A stretch of 64,000 nt of DNA from the NCBI RefSeq assembly GCF_035582795.1, contig NC_134367.1:45535062-45599061 (forward strand). Reading direction: 5' to 3'. A program made the position numbers and the translations under genes. The DNA comes from Mycteria americana. Taxonomy: Eukaryota > Chordata > Aves > Ciconiiformes > Ciconiidae. Below, in pieces: positions 49,066-61,727 of this stretch. Below the pieces are notes generated by a model. It did no database searches, was not told the DNA's origin, and was given only the letters and a program-made list of their open reading frames with translations. Within the stretch, counting starts at the first letter, position 1. Each line of letters starts with the position of its first letter.

Positions 49066-52000
49066 CAGTTGGTATTCCTATTTACAAGGCATATTCTCCA
49101 AGTCAACATGAATTGAAATAGAAGAGAAATGAGAATAAAAAGTCAAGCAATACTTCTTTGGGAGTATCCCTTACTAAAAAAAGGACAAAGAAAAGGGTGC
49201 AGAAATAGTGAGGTCTAGAGGACAAACAATGAAAAAGTAAAAGCAGGGCTAAAGAAGCAAATTAAAAATATATTTTTGCCCATTACAAGAAAAAAAAAGT
49301 TTAACAGTAAAAACATAAAGGGCTTTTTTGGTTTATGTTGTTAAGAAAGGAAAGCACGATACCTCACAGTGCAGAGAATAAAACTTACGGGACCAAATTC
49401 TGCCCTACTTACATCCAGACTACACTGTAAAACTGCACAAAGACCTTTTTCTCTCCTCTAAATTGCCTCTCTGAAGAAGGGTGCCTTGCATCTCCTTTAG
49501 CCATCTATGCAAAGTAGAAGGGTGTACAGACTTCCAAAGTAAGGTAATATATCTCTGTGTCAGTGGAAGGGCAACACATACAAATCAGTATTTATGTTTA
49601 TTCATAGTAACCTACACAAATGCTTGCAATAAGGTAAATGCTTAGAATCGATAGGGCATCAATGTGTGCTGCAGCTGATGTAGCCAGCTACTTCTACCAA
49701 CAAGGAATTTTTTTTAATTGCATAAAATATGGATAAATACTATTTCGCTTTTTTTCAGGCTTCTACATTTTTCTAACACTAGACAAGCATACCATCAAAC
49801 ATCACTCCATTCTGAAACTATATCCATGTAGTTTTCCATCGTGTTAAGAGCTCTGGAACCACTGGTTGCCTCATTACAATGGTAATAACTTGGGGTAGTT
49901 TTTACTTGTTTTAAATCGTGGATTTCCCATTTCTGTAAAGAGAGGTGTGTTTTTTCATTTTGCCATCAGATCAAATAAACCCTGGGTTTATAAAAGAAGG
50001 GAAAGTTTGTGCTACCTCAACACAGATTGTGCTGGATGCATAGGTACAGCAGTAGTATGCGGGATTATTTTCTACATCCTACACCTGGGTAAGGAATTGC
50101 TGCCATTTATCTGGATGCAGATATTGTAATCATGAACCATGCTTTTGCAAACATAAACCATGCCTTTGCAAGCCTGGATTACTAAAACAGAGTGAAACTC
50201 TAGGTCAAGCTGGAAAAGTAAAACACATAAAATGCAGAAGCCTGCCTATATAATGGAAACTCAAGTCACTACTAGTCCATAGTCTGGTCTGGCTGCATAT
50301 TGGCATCCGCACTCAATACCATGTCATTTAATTTGATCTACAAGGGTTCAGAACTCCCCAACATGAGAGAAGACCTCTCTCCTCCTATCAGCATTGCCAG
50401 GGACACACACTACCACTCTCGGGGCCCCCAGATTATAAATAAAGGCACTGGTTTCTTCACAGACAGTACTTCCAGTTCCGCTGCTCCCAGACCATGCCAG
50501 GCCAGCCATAGTACCCAAGAATTCAGCTGCCCAGTACAGCCAATATTAAGCTCAGGAAAGTCTTTTTAAAGGACCTGAATGACCTTTTGATGTTGAAACG
50601 AATAATTAAAAAAAAAAAACAAAACAAAAACACCTGCAGAACCAACACCCTTGGATAAATCCAGGGAGACTGGCTAGAGATATATGAGTATTTCTAAAAT
50701 GATAAATGGCTTTGATGCTTAGAATTTCAACTCCTAACATCAGGTCTTTCAAGGAAAAGTCAGGCCAAGTAAAATGAAATAAAGCATCACCACACTCGGA
50801 TTCAAAGACAGGTAATAGGGGCTTTGTGCTCTCTGCAGACCAACAAACTTGAATAATACTTGAACTTGGAGATTCCCCTTCCAAACATTCTCCCTCTTTT
50901 TGCATCACTGTAAGATCATCAACACAGTTTCTCATTTTGATATTTTGGCAGCAAATGCACCGTGCCTTGGTCCTATTTTAATGTTGCCATAGAGGTGGTA
51001 ACAGCAACAGAAGTGGTTGGGGGAAGCTGAGGTTTCTTCAGCTATAGGGTAGCTATGAAGATTTCAGGATAAAGAACTGAAGAGATACAGAGATTAGCTG
51101 ATGCAGGGAACAACAAAGTGAGAGTTTTGATTTCAGTGAAGAAGACAGATGAACTTATGTTCTCTCAACAAACCCCAGACACACAGGTGATGTCAGCTAC
51201 TCGGAAACATGCACAACAATAAAACTATCATCTTAGGGTCTCCCAAAAATCAAAAGCTACATTAATACAATGAAAACCATATTTGTTTCTGCTGAAAAGA
51301 TTAGCAACAAGTTACACAATAAAGATGGCACTAAAATAAAATCCAAAATAAAAGTGCCAATGTTGACACTAATCCATTTTATACGGAAAGGTGTTTCGGC
51401 TTTCCTTCCCCTCTTACTTGCCAATACAAAGAAATTATATAGCACTATCGTATGGAAAAACATTGGGCTTTCCTGTAGAAATCTATCCAGTCATATTTTC
51501 TGTGGTTGTATAAATCTCACTGCAGTGATACACTCAAAATTTGTGCTACTGTTACAGCTGAAAAACTCCGAGATCTCTGCTAGACAGCAGTCCACTCAGC
51601 TTCTGTGACCAAACAATATTTACCAAGCAGCATTTCACAATTTAGTTCAAAATTACTCATCGAATTTCACTTGCTTCAAATGCCATAAAACATCAATACT
51701 TTTTTAATACCTCTACTCATTTCTTCCTTTCATTCCACCAGAATTGTTGCTTCTTACAGTGACCAGAACTGGAAGCGAGGTTTTGGCAGAAGCCACGCAC
51801 ATTTCCAGTAACTATCCAAGATTAAGCTGAAAAGGATCCTTGTGTGCCCTCCATATGCCTTTGAAAATAATCCAGTATGGGTATTCAACCAGTTGACTAT
51901 TATACCATTTAGTTACATGACAGTTATAGAAAATTGCAAATATAGCACTTATTTCATTGATCCATACGGATATCAACTCCCATGTTGACAAACTCACTGT

Positions 52001-53844
52001 TCAACTTCTACTTCATAATTTGTTCATAAGCATTTACTTATTTTTATGTCTGTGCTTCAAACATGCAGTTTACACTAAATACATGTACATTTCTGAAGTT
52101 ATAACCTGTTATACCACCATAAAATATAATACAAAGTGTGAAGGAGAACACATTTTAGAGTGAGTTAATTACTTTTATATAGAATTTTTCAAAACATTCA
52201 AAAAAGAAAAGCTAGTTTAAGTATGGACTATAATACTGGCATTCACAAAGGCAAGGACAAAACAGTTGCATCTGGGTTCAAGTCTGCTTTCACGCAGTAT
52301 CATGGAGCTGTGCCAAGGTACAAGTAACAAACTGTATGATCCTACCTCTCTTACACATGCAGATTCATGAAAATGAAATGGATCTGCATCCACAGAAGTG
52401 GCACACTAGCTACACAGTGGTTCTACAATGCTCCAGCTGCTCCAAGAAGAAACTGCCCAAACTAATCATGCTTAGAGACTGGTGGAAAGTCATAGATGCG
52501 GGTTTCAGGCATCTCACGGTAAAGGCTTTTGGCCTCCTCGTCACTAGTGAATGATGCGACCACTTGACCTGACGTGTAAAAAAGGGAACGTTCTTTCTTT
52601 TGGCCATAGTTTTGAATGCAAGTAGGCCGGGTTGCAGAGCTCTGCACTGAACTCTTGGTTATCAGCGTGTTTAGTAGGTGCACTGACAGCATGCTTGCAA
52701 GAATTTTAAGTGCTATAACACCTGGTTTATGGCCTCAAAGTGCCTCAGCTGGATGCTAACAGCTAAGGCCTGTGAAAACAGCCTTAGTGTCTCTGGGCAC
52801 ACAAGTTTAGGTACTTGGGGAACTTCAGTGGTTAAAACTGAGTCACCTACAGACTTTCAGACACTTCCACCTTCAGGCTGTTTCTGTGAAACATGCATGA
52901 AGGAAGGTGACTAAATTCTATCCAAGTCTGATTCAAACAACAAAGTCCTCTCTTAAATCTGTTTCTAAGCTCTTTGGGACACAATTTCTTTTTATATCCC
53001 TTTATATAGCACCCAGTATATTGAGACTGGTATGACTGCAGTAGCAACCGGACAGAAGAAATAATCCCACCTCAAATCAGAATCTCTCAATTTAAGTTGT
53101 TTCCATAACTGCAATATACGTACAAAGTACCTATAAAGTTTCTTCATATTTGAGCAACAGCCTTTCCACTCTTTGATAACTCAAAAAAACCCCCAAAAGA
53201 GCACAGAATTTTAACCCACCTTTATGAATTAAAACACAGATTTCAGAAAGATAAGCAACATGAGAAACTTGAGGCCAAAAATAATTTTTCCCATCCAAAA
53301 AGAAACATTTGAAAAAAATCCCAGTTTATAATGAAAGTGTCAGCACTGTGTAAGCTACAATTATAGCATCACCACCACCACAGAGCTGTACTGCTGAATG
53401 TACAAACAGAACTCGAAAAATCATGATACAATATTATCAAACATTAACATACCCCCATCGGATCAGTATTTATTAAATCATGTTTGTGTTCTTCCTTCAG
53501 TTTAATTTGCTTCAATAATCCATAATAAACTGCATGTTTAAATGTTTACTGCAAAAACGATCTCTGAATAATATGCCTGGTTATGTATGTGTATGATGAT
53601 CACTGATTGGTATGATGAGGTAGGGAAGGGTAACAAGGGAAGAGGGATGCTTTTCAGAACTCTAACATCCAGGATTCTTATCAAATGCTTTAATTCATCC
53701 ATTAGTGCTTAAGTTTTTTATAGCGCAGACTTGCACAACATCATACATGTCAGTGTTACAACATGCCTTCACCAGGCACAACGATGTGAAGCATACACAA
53801 AGTGACAACTTAGATGTTGGATGAGATCCAAAGGGATAAAAGGA

Positions 53845-53930
53845 TGCAATGGTTAAAAAGCAGGGCACAGATCTCGGACTCCTGAATCATAATTCCTGAA
53901 CTGCTCACTTAGTCAGATCACCCTCTTTTG
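53845..53930 (+). repeat. tRNA-derived SINE remnant
   Basis: CAATGGTTAAAAAGCAGGGC followed by CTCGGACTCCTGAATCATAA and CTGCTCACTTAGTCA parallels the GTGGTTAGAGCAGGG / GGACTCCTGGGTTCTA / CACTGACTTGCTG layout of reptilian tRNA-SINEs. It is strongly diverged. Confidence 0.45.
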
Positions 53931-54224
53931 ACTGGGAAGTCCCCTAGGTGCCTGCAATTCAGCTACGCAAATGCCTTCAGCTAAGCATCTAACCCACAGT
54001 CTCAGTCTACTTGGGCCCAGAAAGCTGATCATGACTAACTCATACCAAGAAAAGCAGGCTGCACAAAGTGCAGCAGTAGCTACCTTCATTTTAAAACCTG
54101 GAAGACACTTTTTTTTTTTTTATATAACAACCAATGAGTCGCAGCTTCAGGGTGGAGGGCACCTAGGTCCAGTTTTGATAGACTGGTTTTGGGATCAGGC
54201 TCTGCTCTTGGATTTTGAGTTTTA

Positions 54225-54335
54225 CATTAAGTCAGTCACCGGATAAAAATGAGAAATCCCAGAACAAGGACTGGAGCCCATGGCATTCTTCCCTCCCTGT
54301 ATTACGTCCTAACCACTAGATAACAGATATTTAAT
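54225..54335 (-). repeat. tRNA-derived SINE remnant
   Basis: The reverse complement begins TATCTAGTGGTTAGGACGTA, a tRNA-like A-box head, then has GGGCTCCAGTCCTTGTTCTG as a decayed B-box region and a GTGACTGACTTAATG body. This resembles the old tRNA-SINE/MIR group of sauropsids. Boundaries are approximate. Confidence 0.5.
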
Positions 54336-54837
54336 TGTTCAGACTATCTGTTGTTTGTTATTAAAAACAAAAAAAACCAAACCAAAACACACCCAAACAT
54401 GTTTAAGTATGCATCTTCAGTAGCGTGACTCTACAATGGTTTGTCAGTCTTCGTGACATTAAATCAGATGTCTCTGGACCCACCAGATACACACTGGATT
54501 CAATCCTTCACTTCATATTTTCTGTAGGCTAGCAGCAAAGTCCCACACAGGAGGCAAGAGTGGTTTGTTTTATAAGACACACATGCTGTACGTGCCAAAC
54601 AAGTTGCTGCTCAGCTGGACCTGTTACTGTATGCCATCAGACCATTGTACCTTGGAAGACCCTGACACCATTTGAGAGCAGGAGTCTTCCAAGTTCTGGT
54701 ATCCTCCTAGCTCATCTGAACGGAGCTGGCAGGCAGGCAGATGGCCCTAGGGCTCAGGAGTAAAAGGTCAAGCAAGGCCTAAATCACCATAACACTCTAG
54801 GACTGAGGTGCTTCAGACCATAATTTAAAGGACTTGT

Positions 54838-54888
54838 TTATATATGTGTGTGTGCAGATATACATATATAGAGAGAGATAAATAAAAA
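54838..54888 (+). repeat. Mixed TA/TG/GA microsatellite
   Basis: TATATATGTGTGTGTG, then ATATACATATATAGAGAGAG. Compound low-complexity sequence. Confidence 0.75.
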
Positions 54889-57800
54889 AATATCAAGGCA
54901 TGTAGCTTACGCTGTAAGAGACACACACAGACATTAGGGCAGCATTTCAATTAGGACAGCTTCTTTGTAAAACCTTAGCTAATCATAGCTAAAAGATACT
55001 CCACCTGCCTCCACCCTAAAATCCTAACCGTACTATTTTCTTTTTTCCCCACACACACATCAGGAAAACATTGACCCTAAACATCCTAAAATATATTTTG
55101 CATTATGTTTCCTTAATTGAAAAAATGCCTATTAACAACATTTGAAAGGATGTGTAGCCTTTTTTTTTTTACCACACATCAATCGCTGCCTGAGTAGAAG
55201 CAGATCACATACTTTTTCCTATTGAAGATACAGTAGGTTTAAAGGGAGTCATTCCAATTCTTTCATTGATGGTATAAATCTTCAAATCTCAGTGGAAGAG
55301 CCTAGTATATTCCTATTGTTAGTGGATCATTGACAGAACAGACAGTTAAGAAGCTTCTAATGTGACAATTTATATAACCAGAGTAATTAAAGTATATTAG
55401 AAATCCAGATAATCTCCCCCAATCAAACCAGTGAAGGGCAGCCCATGGGCATTCAAATCACACACTGCAGTTTAGCTCAGGGTCACCTTCCCAAGTTAAA
55501 TAATATCAACAGAAAATACCTTAAACTAAATGATCCTTACTCATTACTAAACCTATTCAGGAAATTACATAAAGCTCTTTGAAGATACAAATATTTTAAG
55601 GAGAGTTAACCATTTTAAACAACTACTTTTTTCCTTCTAGTGATTTGAAGACTAAAGCCAAGTTTCATTTCTCAGACACTACTTGGGATATTCACTAAAA
55701 CATAGGAAAGAGTGGGGGAAATGTGACAGATCCTTTTAAAGGTTATAATGCAAGTACAGCAGCAGCAATATTTTCTCACATTACCGGAGTGCGCATTAGT
55801 ACAGACGATGCAGGTTGTCAGTAATTAAATAAGTATACTATCAATAGCTAGGGAATCTAGCTCTTATGATTTTTTAATATTCTCACAAGCAATTATATTT
55901 TTTGGCTATTTCTGCTTGGGTTTTTCTTGTTTGTTTGCTTTATGTATCTTCTACAAGTACGTCTATCAACTGCACAATTAAAAGCATTTTATTACATTAC
56001 ATTTTGACATAAAATAAAAAATAAATCAAAACCTGCACTCTTTATAAAGCTTTCCAAGTTTAAGATTATATTAAAAAACAAACAAAAAAACCCCAAAACA
56101 TAACCACTGCAACTGACCCCATAATAAGCAAAAATGGGAAACATACACTATTCAAATTTTACATCAATGTTTCTAACTTTTTTTTTTTTTTAAAAAACCA
56201 ACAGATGCTGTAATACATAGCTTGGCAACTACTGCATTAGAGAAGTATGTTTCAACAAATGTGGCGCTCTGTCTGAAACTAATACAGAGGAATTTGGTAG
56301 ATCTATGTTCTTCACTAAATTCTTTAGATTTAAATGTAACAGTACAAACAGCATGTAGCACAGAAAAAAGTGAACTGAAAGTCTCAAGTTTTAAGACAGT
56401 CATCTTTTCCACAGCAATATGGAAACAATAATATGTTATGTTAGGATATATCATCAGCACAGTTACCTCTCATTGCTTGATGCATTTTCCCAATCAAGGA
56501 ATCACTACAATTGTCAAAAGTGACCATGACCTAATCCACTTCAAAGTTTTCAAACCAAGCATTCAAAGTAAGAGATGTTAGTTTGTCAAGCTGCAGCATC
56601 TCTGAACACGGCCATCCCTTGAAACTTTAAATATATTCACTCTTTAGGACCTCATCTTCTGGACTTTCAGAAGGAAGTAGCACATAGGAGTGACAAAGAA
56701 GACTCAGTATCTAGGTTTAATTCACATATACTCCTTTACTTTTTTCTACTGGAAGGCAAAAGTTGCACAAAGGCCAAAGTAGTACTAGCCTGAGCATTCC
56801 CACCCTTTACTGGAGAGCAGTAAAAGTTCCCAGGATACCACCAACAGACTTGGCAGAGACAAGAGGATAAAAAAAGTCTATTTTAAAACTCATGGAGTTG
56901 CAGGAAGAAATGTGGAAATCCTTCAAATAGGAAAGTGGACAGACAGCAACTGCTGAAAAGTTTAACTCAGAAAGAAAAAAAACAACCCCAAACCAGAAAT
57001 GAAGTGACCTCCAAGCACAATCAGTTCTCCCTCCTCTATTATACCACTCCTTTCATCACATTCTTCCTGCAGCGACCTTTCCCCCATGCACTATATGGCA
57101 GAAGAGAGACCTGGAACATGTTATGATCAGCCTGTCCTGTCCTTCTGACTCTCCCAGACGACTGTGGATGCAGTGAGACTTGCAATGATCCAGGCCAAAG
57201 AGATGCCATAATCGTGAGATGCAAGTGAAAGCTGTCATATAAACACTTGGAAGAATTTTCCACTGGTTGCTTGATGAAGGTCTTAAATATATGGGAAAAT
57301 GGGCCAGCAGTCTACCTGAAACACTTCTTATTCAATTACAAGAAACAGCAAGTATTTGGAAAAGAACTAGCATAAAATAAAATAATGGACAAAGGAAAAG
57401 CAAATAAAGCTTGAAATTCTTCTTTACTGGCTGGATTCCCTTTACTTTAAAGAGAGGCAAAGCAAGCGTCACCAAAATTGTGATTCTACAATGTGCAATA
57501 TTGAAGATGGGGCAATAAGTTCCAATGATTTTCTATGCACTTAACTTTACATTTGAGAGGAAAGCTGTTCATTAATATGCATTCATCACAGATACAAAAT
57601 GTCAACACATCTTATATTGCTCCTTCGATCTACTGGTAGGTAGGTAATACTGTTTATTTTTAGATGCGGAGCACTAGGAAACGTTTTTCTTAATTACCCT
57701 GAAATGTTATTGTGGATCTCTTCTAGAACACTAATATTTTCCTAAAGCATTCACTATTTTGTAAGCAATCAAAGAGCATAACAGTCCCTTAGTTAACCAC

Positions 57801-58773
57801 TAATTCATTCATCAGTAAAGTGTTTTACCCATTTTTTAATGGTTAGGCTTGATGAGTATTCCCTGTATATGCCCAGGTGAGGAAATGTCCAAGGCAACAT
57901 CTGCAGGACCACACTAATAAAAAATAATAATAAAAAAAATTATCTGCACATCAAAGAGCTCATCTCCTGGTATCAAGGTTCTCATCTTCACTGGGATGGA
58001 AAGCGTTAATGCTGTGAATAAAAGGTTTTCAACTGCAGCTGAATCATGTGAAGATTATCAATATAGCAGCAATGTACAAAGGGGCTTCAGCAAGGTTACA
58101 GAGTTTAATATAATCCTCTCTATAGCTAAGCGCAGTAATAGAGAAACCTGTGTTCACTGTGACAGCATGTTGTGTGTGCTCAGTAATACTTTTAAAATAT
58201 ACAGAGAGAACAGGAAATCCCCAACATCTTTACTATACTCAAAGACAAAATAAAGATATTAACAAGAACAGACACACAACCCTAAAACACAAAGGTACAG
58301 AAAAGCCAACCATTCAGAGCTGCAGAATATTAGTTAGCACTTTCTCCTTAACCCTTCTCAAAGGGTTTAAATACATCAACGAAAAGACAAGTTGTTATGA
58401 CCATAATTTAAATGCAAGCAACAAAGCTCTAGCCTGCTTTGGCTAGGTCTGCTGGGAGGGAATATTACATCCACTTCAGCCACCCTAGCAAATTTGTGCC
58501 AGAGAGCTGTTGTCTTTTCCTAACCACAGTTAACTAAGATAAGGTTTCAAGAGCAGCAAAGACAACATAACTTGCGTTAATTCAGTGCAACTAGTTCACA
58601 TTTCAGCTTGTGGAACAGTCTTGGGAAAAACAGACAACTAATTTGAGCCCAACTGCAATTTTCCTTCATTACTTTCACTGGTATTCAGCCAAGTTAACTT
58701 CTCCCCTGTACTACACAGGCATATGCTAAGATCACAGTTTGCATCATGTCTTTAATGCAAAGTATAAACTGGA

Positions 58774-58792
58774 ACACACACACACACACACA
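58774..58792 (+). repeat. (AC)n microsatellite
   Basis: About nine AC units in a row. Confidence 0.9.
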
Positions 58793-59628
58793 AAGTGACC
58801 CTCTGCTGCTCCAAAGTCTCAAGTCCCAGGAAAGTCAGTCCAGGTACTCACTTCAGCAGCAGGGCTCAGCCGTTCACAGACCTCAGCCAAGCATTCCATG
58901 CTAGATTCTGCACTGTTCAAGGCACTGGGAGTCATCTTGTTGCTTTGAAAAGGTAAGTCAGTGCTCAGTTCTTTCAAGAAACAACACAGAAAAGCAAACA
59001 CTTAAAAAGACATTTAGTTCACCTAAGCAGACTTTCAGCATAGGTCAAATTCAGAATTTTTTAATCCTCTGAAAGAACAAATAGAGAAAAATAAAGGAAA
59101 AAACCAGACAGGGTGCATTTGAAATTGATACTATTATCCTAAGCTGCTGTTTTCCCCTTTTTAGTTCTCATACATACAAAAAACTCACCTAAACTGTACT
59201 TCATATTTCTAAATCCTTGTCATTTCACATAACTTAAAATAGCTCCATTTCAATTCTTAAAAGCCTTATTTTTAATAGCAATCTTTGTAACAGACTGACA
59301 TTACAATTAGTCTTGATCAAAGAAAGACAAAATTCCCCTATAAATTCCCGTACTGCATGCAAAAATTCAGAACAGTAAATGTGTCTCAGCCTCTACTGCA
59401 CTGTTTTGTAAGGGTCTTCAGAGCTGCTAGTGAGCTGTGAGCCACATAACCTGACCCATAAAAGCTAAGCCTTCCCCACTGTATGATTCAAAGTATATTC
59501 ATCACACATTGAAATACGTTCTTTACCAGAGGCAGCCATTCAATCATGAGGGCACGGTCTGCAGGCACGTCACCTCACGTGATGAGAGTTTAAAAGAAAA
59601 ACATAAAACACACTTATCCACCATTGAT

Positions 59629-59650
59629 GGGTGGGTGGGGTGGGTGGGTG
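59629..59650 (+). repeat. (TGGG)n repeat, G-quadruplex motif
   Basis: GGG-T-GGG-T-GGGG-T-GGG-T-GGG has five G-tracts separated by single T loops, the most stable type of parallel quadruplex motif. It lies in the presumed MMS22L intron on the non-template strand relative to + (template side of MMS22L). Confidence 0.9.
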
Positions 59651-60356
59651 TCTTGCAGGAGTCATTGGGAGCTCTTTGATCAGCCCTGACTGATAGACAC
59701 TTCATCCTTTGGTTTTGAGGGTTTTGTTCACTTGTTTGTTTTAAACAGGGGTCATCTTTTGTACAAGAGATTTGTTAGAAAACTACTGAGAAACCTAATT
59801 ACATTTCTGTAACTTTAAATTATAGGGACATCATTTCATTTTTTTTTTAAATATGAGACTAAATTTGGTTTCCAAAGTAATTTATATTTGAAAGAACAGG
59901 AAGTCTAGATCACGTTATTCAAGTTCATAGCCTATAAGGAACATAAATGCTAGTATCTGTCATGTAGGGAATAGACAGTATTAGCTGCTATGTTTTTTAG
60001 CTGGAAACAGCAAATCACTGCTGGTACACAAGATCATTTTTAACAACCTTCCCATAATAGCTCTTCCTTCTTGCCATCAGAGCAGGATGGAGTTACAAGC
60101 AGAGACTCGAGGGTCACAGCAAATAAGCTGACTTAGCACCATCTGCTCCCTGTTAAAGACCACCTTTCTTCAAAATATTCAAAAACAAGATCCACTCAAC
60201 CCCGTCAAGGCCTTCTGACTGAGCTCTTTGCTTGCAAAGTTCTAGGAAGATGCCACACATCAAACAATATCCTGGTATTATATGCAACAGTTTTGCCTTG
60301 AATATATACTGTTGAGTACAAAACCCACGTTCTCCATTGTTACTGAGAAGTAAGTG

Positions 60357-60985
60357 TCACAGAATGGTTGAGGTTGGAAGGGACCTCTGGAGGTCATCTG
60401 GTCCACCCCCCCTGCTCAAGCAGGGACACCTAGAGCCGGTTGCCCAGGACCGTGTCCAGACGGCTTTTGAATATCTCCAACGATGGAGACTCCACAGCCT
60501 TCCTGAACGAGGGCTTGGTCACCCTCACAGTGAAAAAGTGTTTCCTGATGTTCGGAGGGAACCTCCTGTGTTTCAGTTTGTGCCCACTGCTTCCGGTCTT
60601 GTCACTGGGCACCACTGAAAAGAGCCTGGCTGTCTTCTTCACACCCTCCCTGCAGATATTTCTATACATTGATAAGATCCCCCTGAGCGTTCTCTGCTCC
60701 AGGCTGAACAATCCCAGCTCTCTCAGCCTTTCCTCGCAGGAGACACATTCCAGTCCTGTAATCATCTTTGTAGCCCTTCACTTGACTCTCTCCAGTAGCT
60801 CCACATTTCTCTTGTAGTGAGGAGCCCAGAACTGGACCCAGTACTCCAGGTGTGGCCTCACCAGTGCTGAGCAGAGGGAAAGGATCACCTCCCTCCACCT
60901 ACTGGCAATGCTCTGCCTAATACAGCCCAGGATAACATCAGCCTTCTTTGTGACAAGGGCACAGTGCTGGCTCAAAATCTTGATG
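60357..60985 (-). mobile_element. CR1 LINE, 5'-truncated, about 630 bp
   Basis: The copy is in sense on the - strand; on + it begins TCACAGAATGGTTGAGGTTG and runs through the 3' UTR into the reverse-transcriptase tail. On the - strand, 60975-60778 encodes recognisable CR1 ORF2 C-terminal sequence ([20 protein letters not shown], then [14 protein letters not shown]). Further 3' another frame reads [12 protein letters not shown] and NICREGVKKTARLF. It is truncated and broken into frames, so it is dead. It is in the same direction as MMS22L transcription. Confidence 0.93.
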
Positions 60986-61298
60986 AAGGTATATGGAAAC
61001 CTTCCATGTCATTATAAAATGAATCATGCGTGAATATAATTTATAGTGAGAATCAGAATGCCAGTTTATCTGAGAAACTGAAATAAAGTAGAAATGCTGA
61101 AGTGAAAAAATTAGTGCTTCTGATTTCAGTCATGTTACTAATACAGAGACAAACTGCAGATTGCAAATGAGTATCTTCCAGAGAACTCTTCTGTTAGAGC
61201 AAAACTTCTAAAATTTGTTATCTTCTAGAAATTGTGTGTTAAATAGGAGGAGGGGCAGTGGGGTTTTTTGTTTGTTTTGTGGGTTTTTATTAAGAGCT

Positions 61299-61727
61299 AG
61301 AATCATAGAAAAATCTAAATTGGAAGGGACCTCTAGAGGTCACCTGGTCCAACCCCTGCTCAAAGCAAGGCCAATCTTGAATAACCCTAAGGAGGGAAAT
61401 TTTACAAACTGACTTAGAAACTTGTTCCCATGTTGGAATATCCTGTGAAAATTTTATCCTTATATCTAATAAAAACTTCCTTCACCGCAATCTCAGTCCA
61501 TTGCTTCCCACCACTATACACCTCTGTGAAGGGTCTGATTCCATCTTGTCTGTAATCCTCCCATTAGATTGTCGCACAAAACAATAAAATGCCTCCCCCT
61601 TCCCTCCCTCCCCCCCCCGCCCCCATCCAAGCCTTCTTTTCCTAAGGATGAACAAACTCAGTTTTCTCTGCTTCCCCTCATAGGGCACGTGCTCCCCTAA
61701 TTATATTAGTGGTCCTCTGCTGGACTT
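61299..61727 (-). mobile_element. CR1 LINE, older divergent copy
   Basis: On + it begins AGAATCATAGAAAAATCTAA and continues with the GGAAGGGACCTCTAGAGGTC block typical of CR1. It ends near GTGGTCCTCTGCTGGACTT. It is more diverged than the copy at 60357 and in the same orientation. A C-rich insertion/expansion (61592-61624) interrupts it. Confidence 0.85.
61592..61624 (+). repeat. C-rich tract
   Basis: Several C runs (five, three, three, nine, five) are separated by one or two T or a G. On the - strand this is a quadruplex-capable G tract inside the older CR1 copy. Confidence 0.85.

Noticed and set aside
52270-52290. Perfect B-box-like GGGTTCAAGTC
   Set aside because: There is no A-box at the right distance and no cloverleaf can be drawn, so neither a tRNA gene nor a SINE is supported by this motif alone.
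53214-53330. Open - strand segment followed by a GTGGGT donor
   Set aside because: It reads for about 40 codons, but there is no acceptor in the right place and no resemblance to MMS22L or another protein.
53590-53620. snoRNA-like TGATGA and CTGA boxes
   Set aside because: The boxes are only about a dozen bases apart and lack a terminal stem, so this is not a C/D snoRNA layout.
60440-60817. 125-codon open frame on the + strand
   Set aside because: It is the antisense shadow of the CR1 element, whose coding sense is the - strand.
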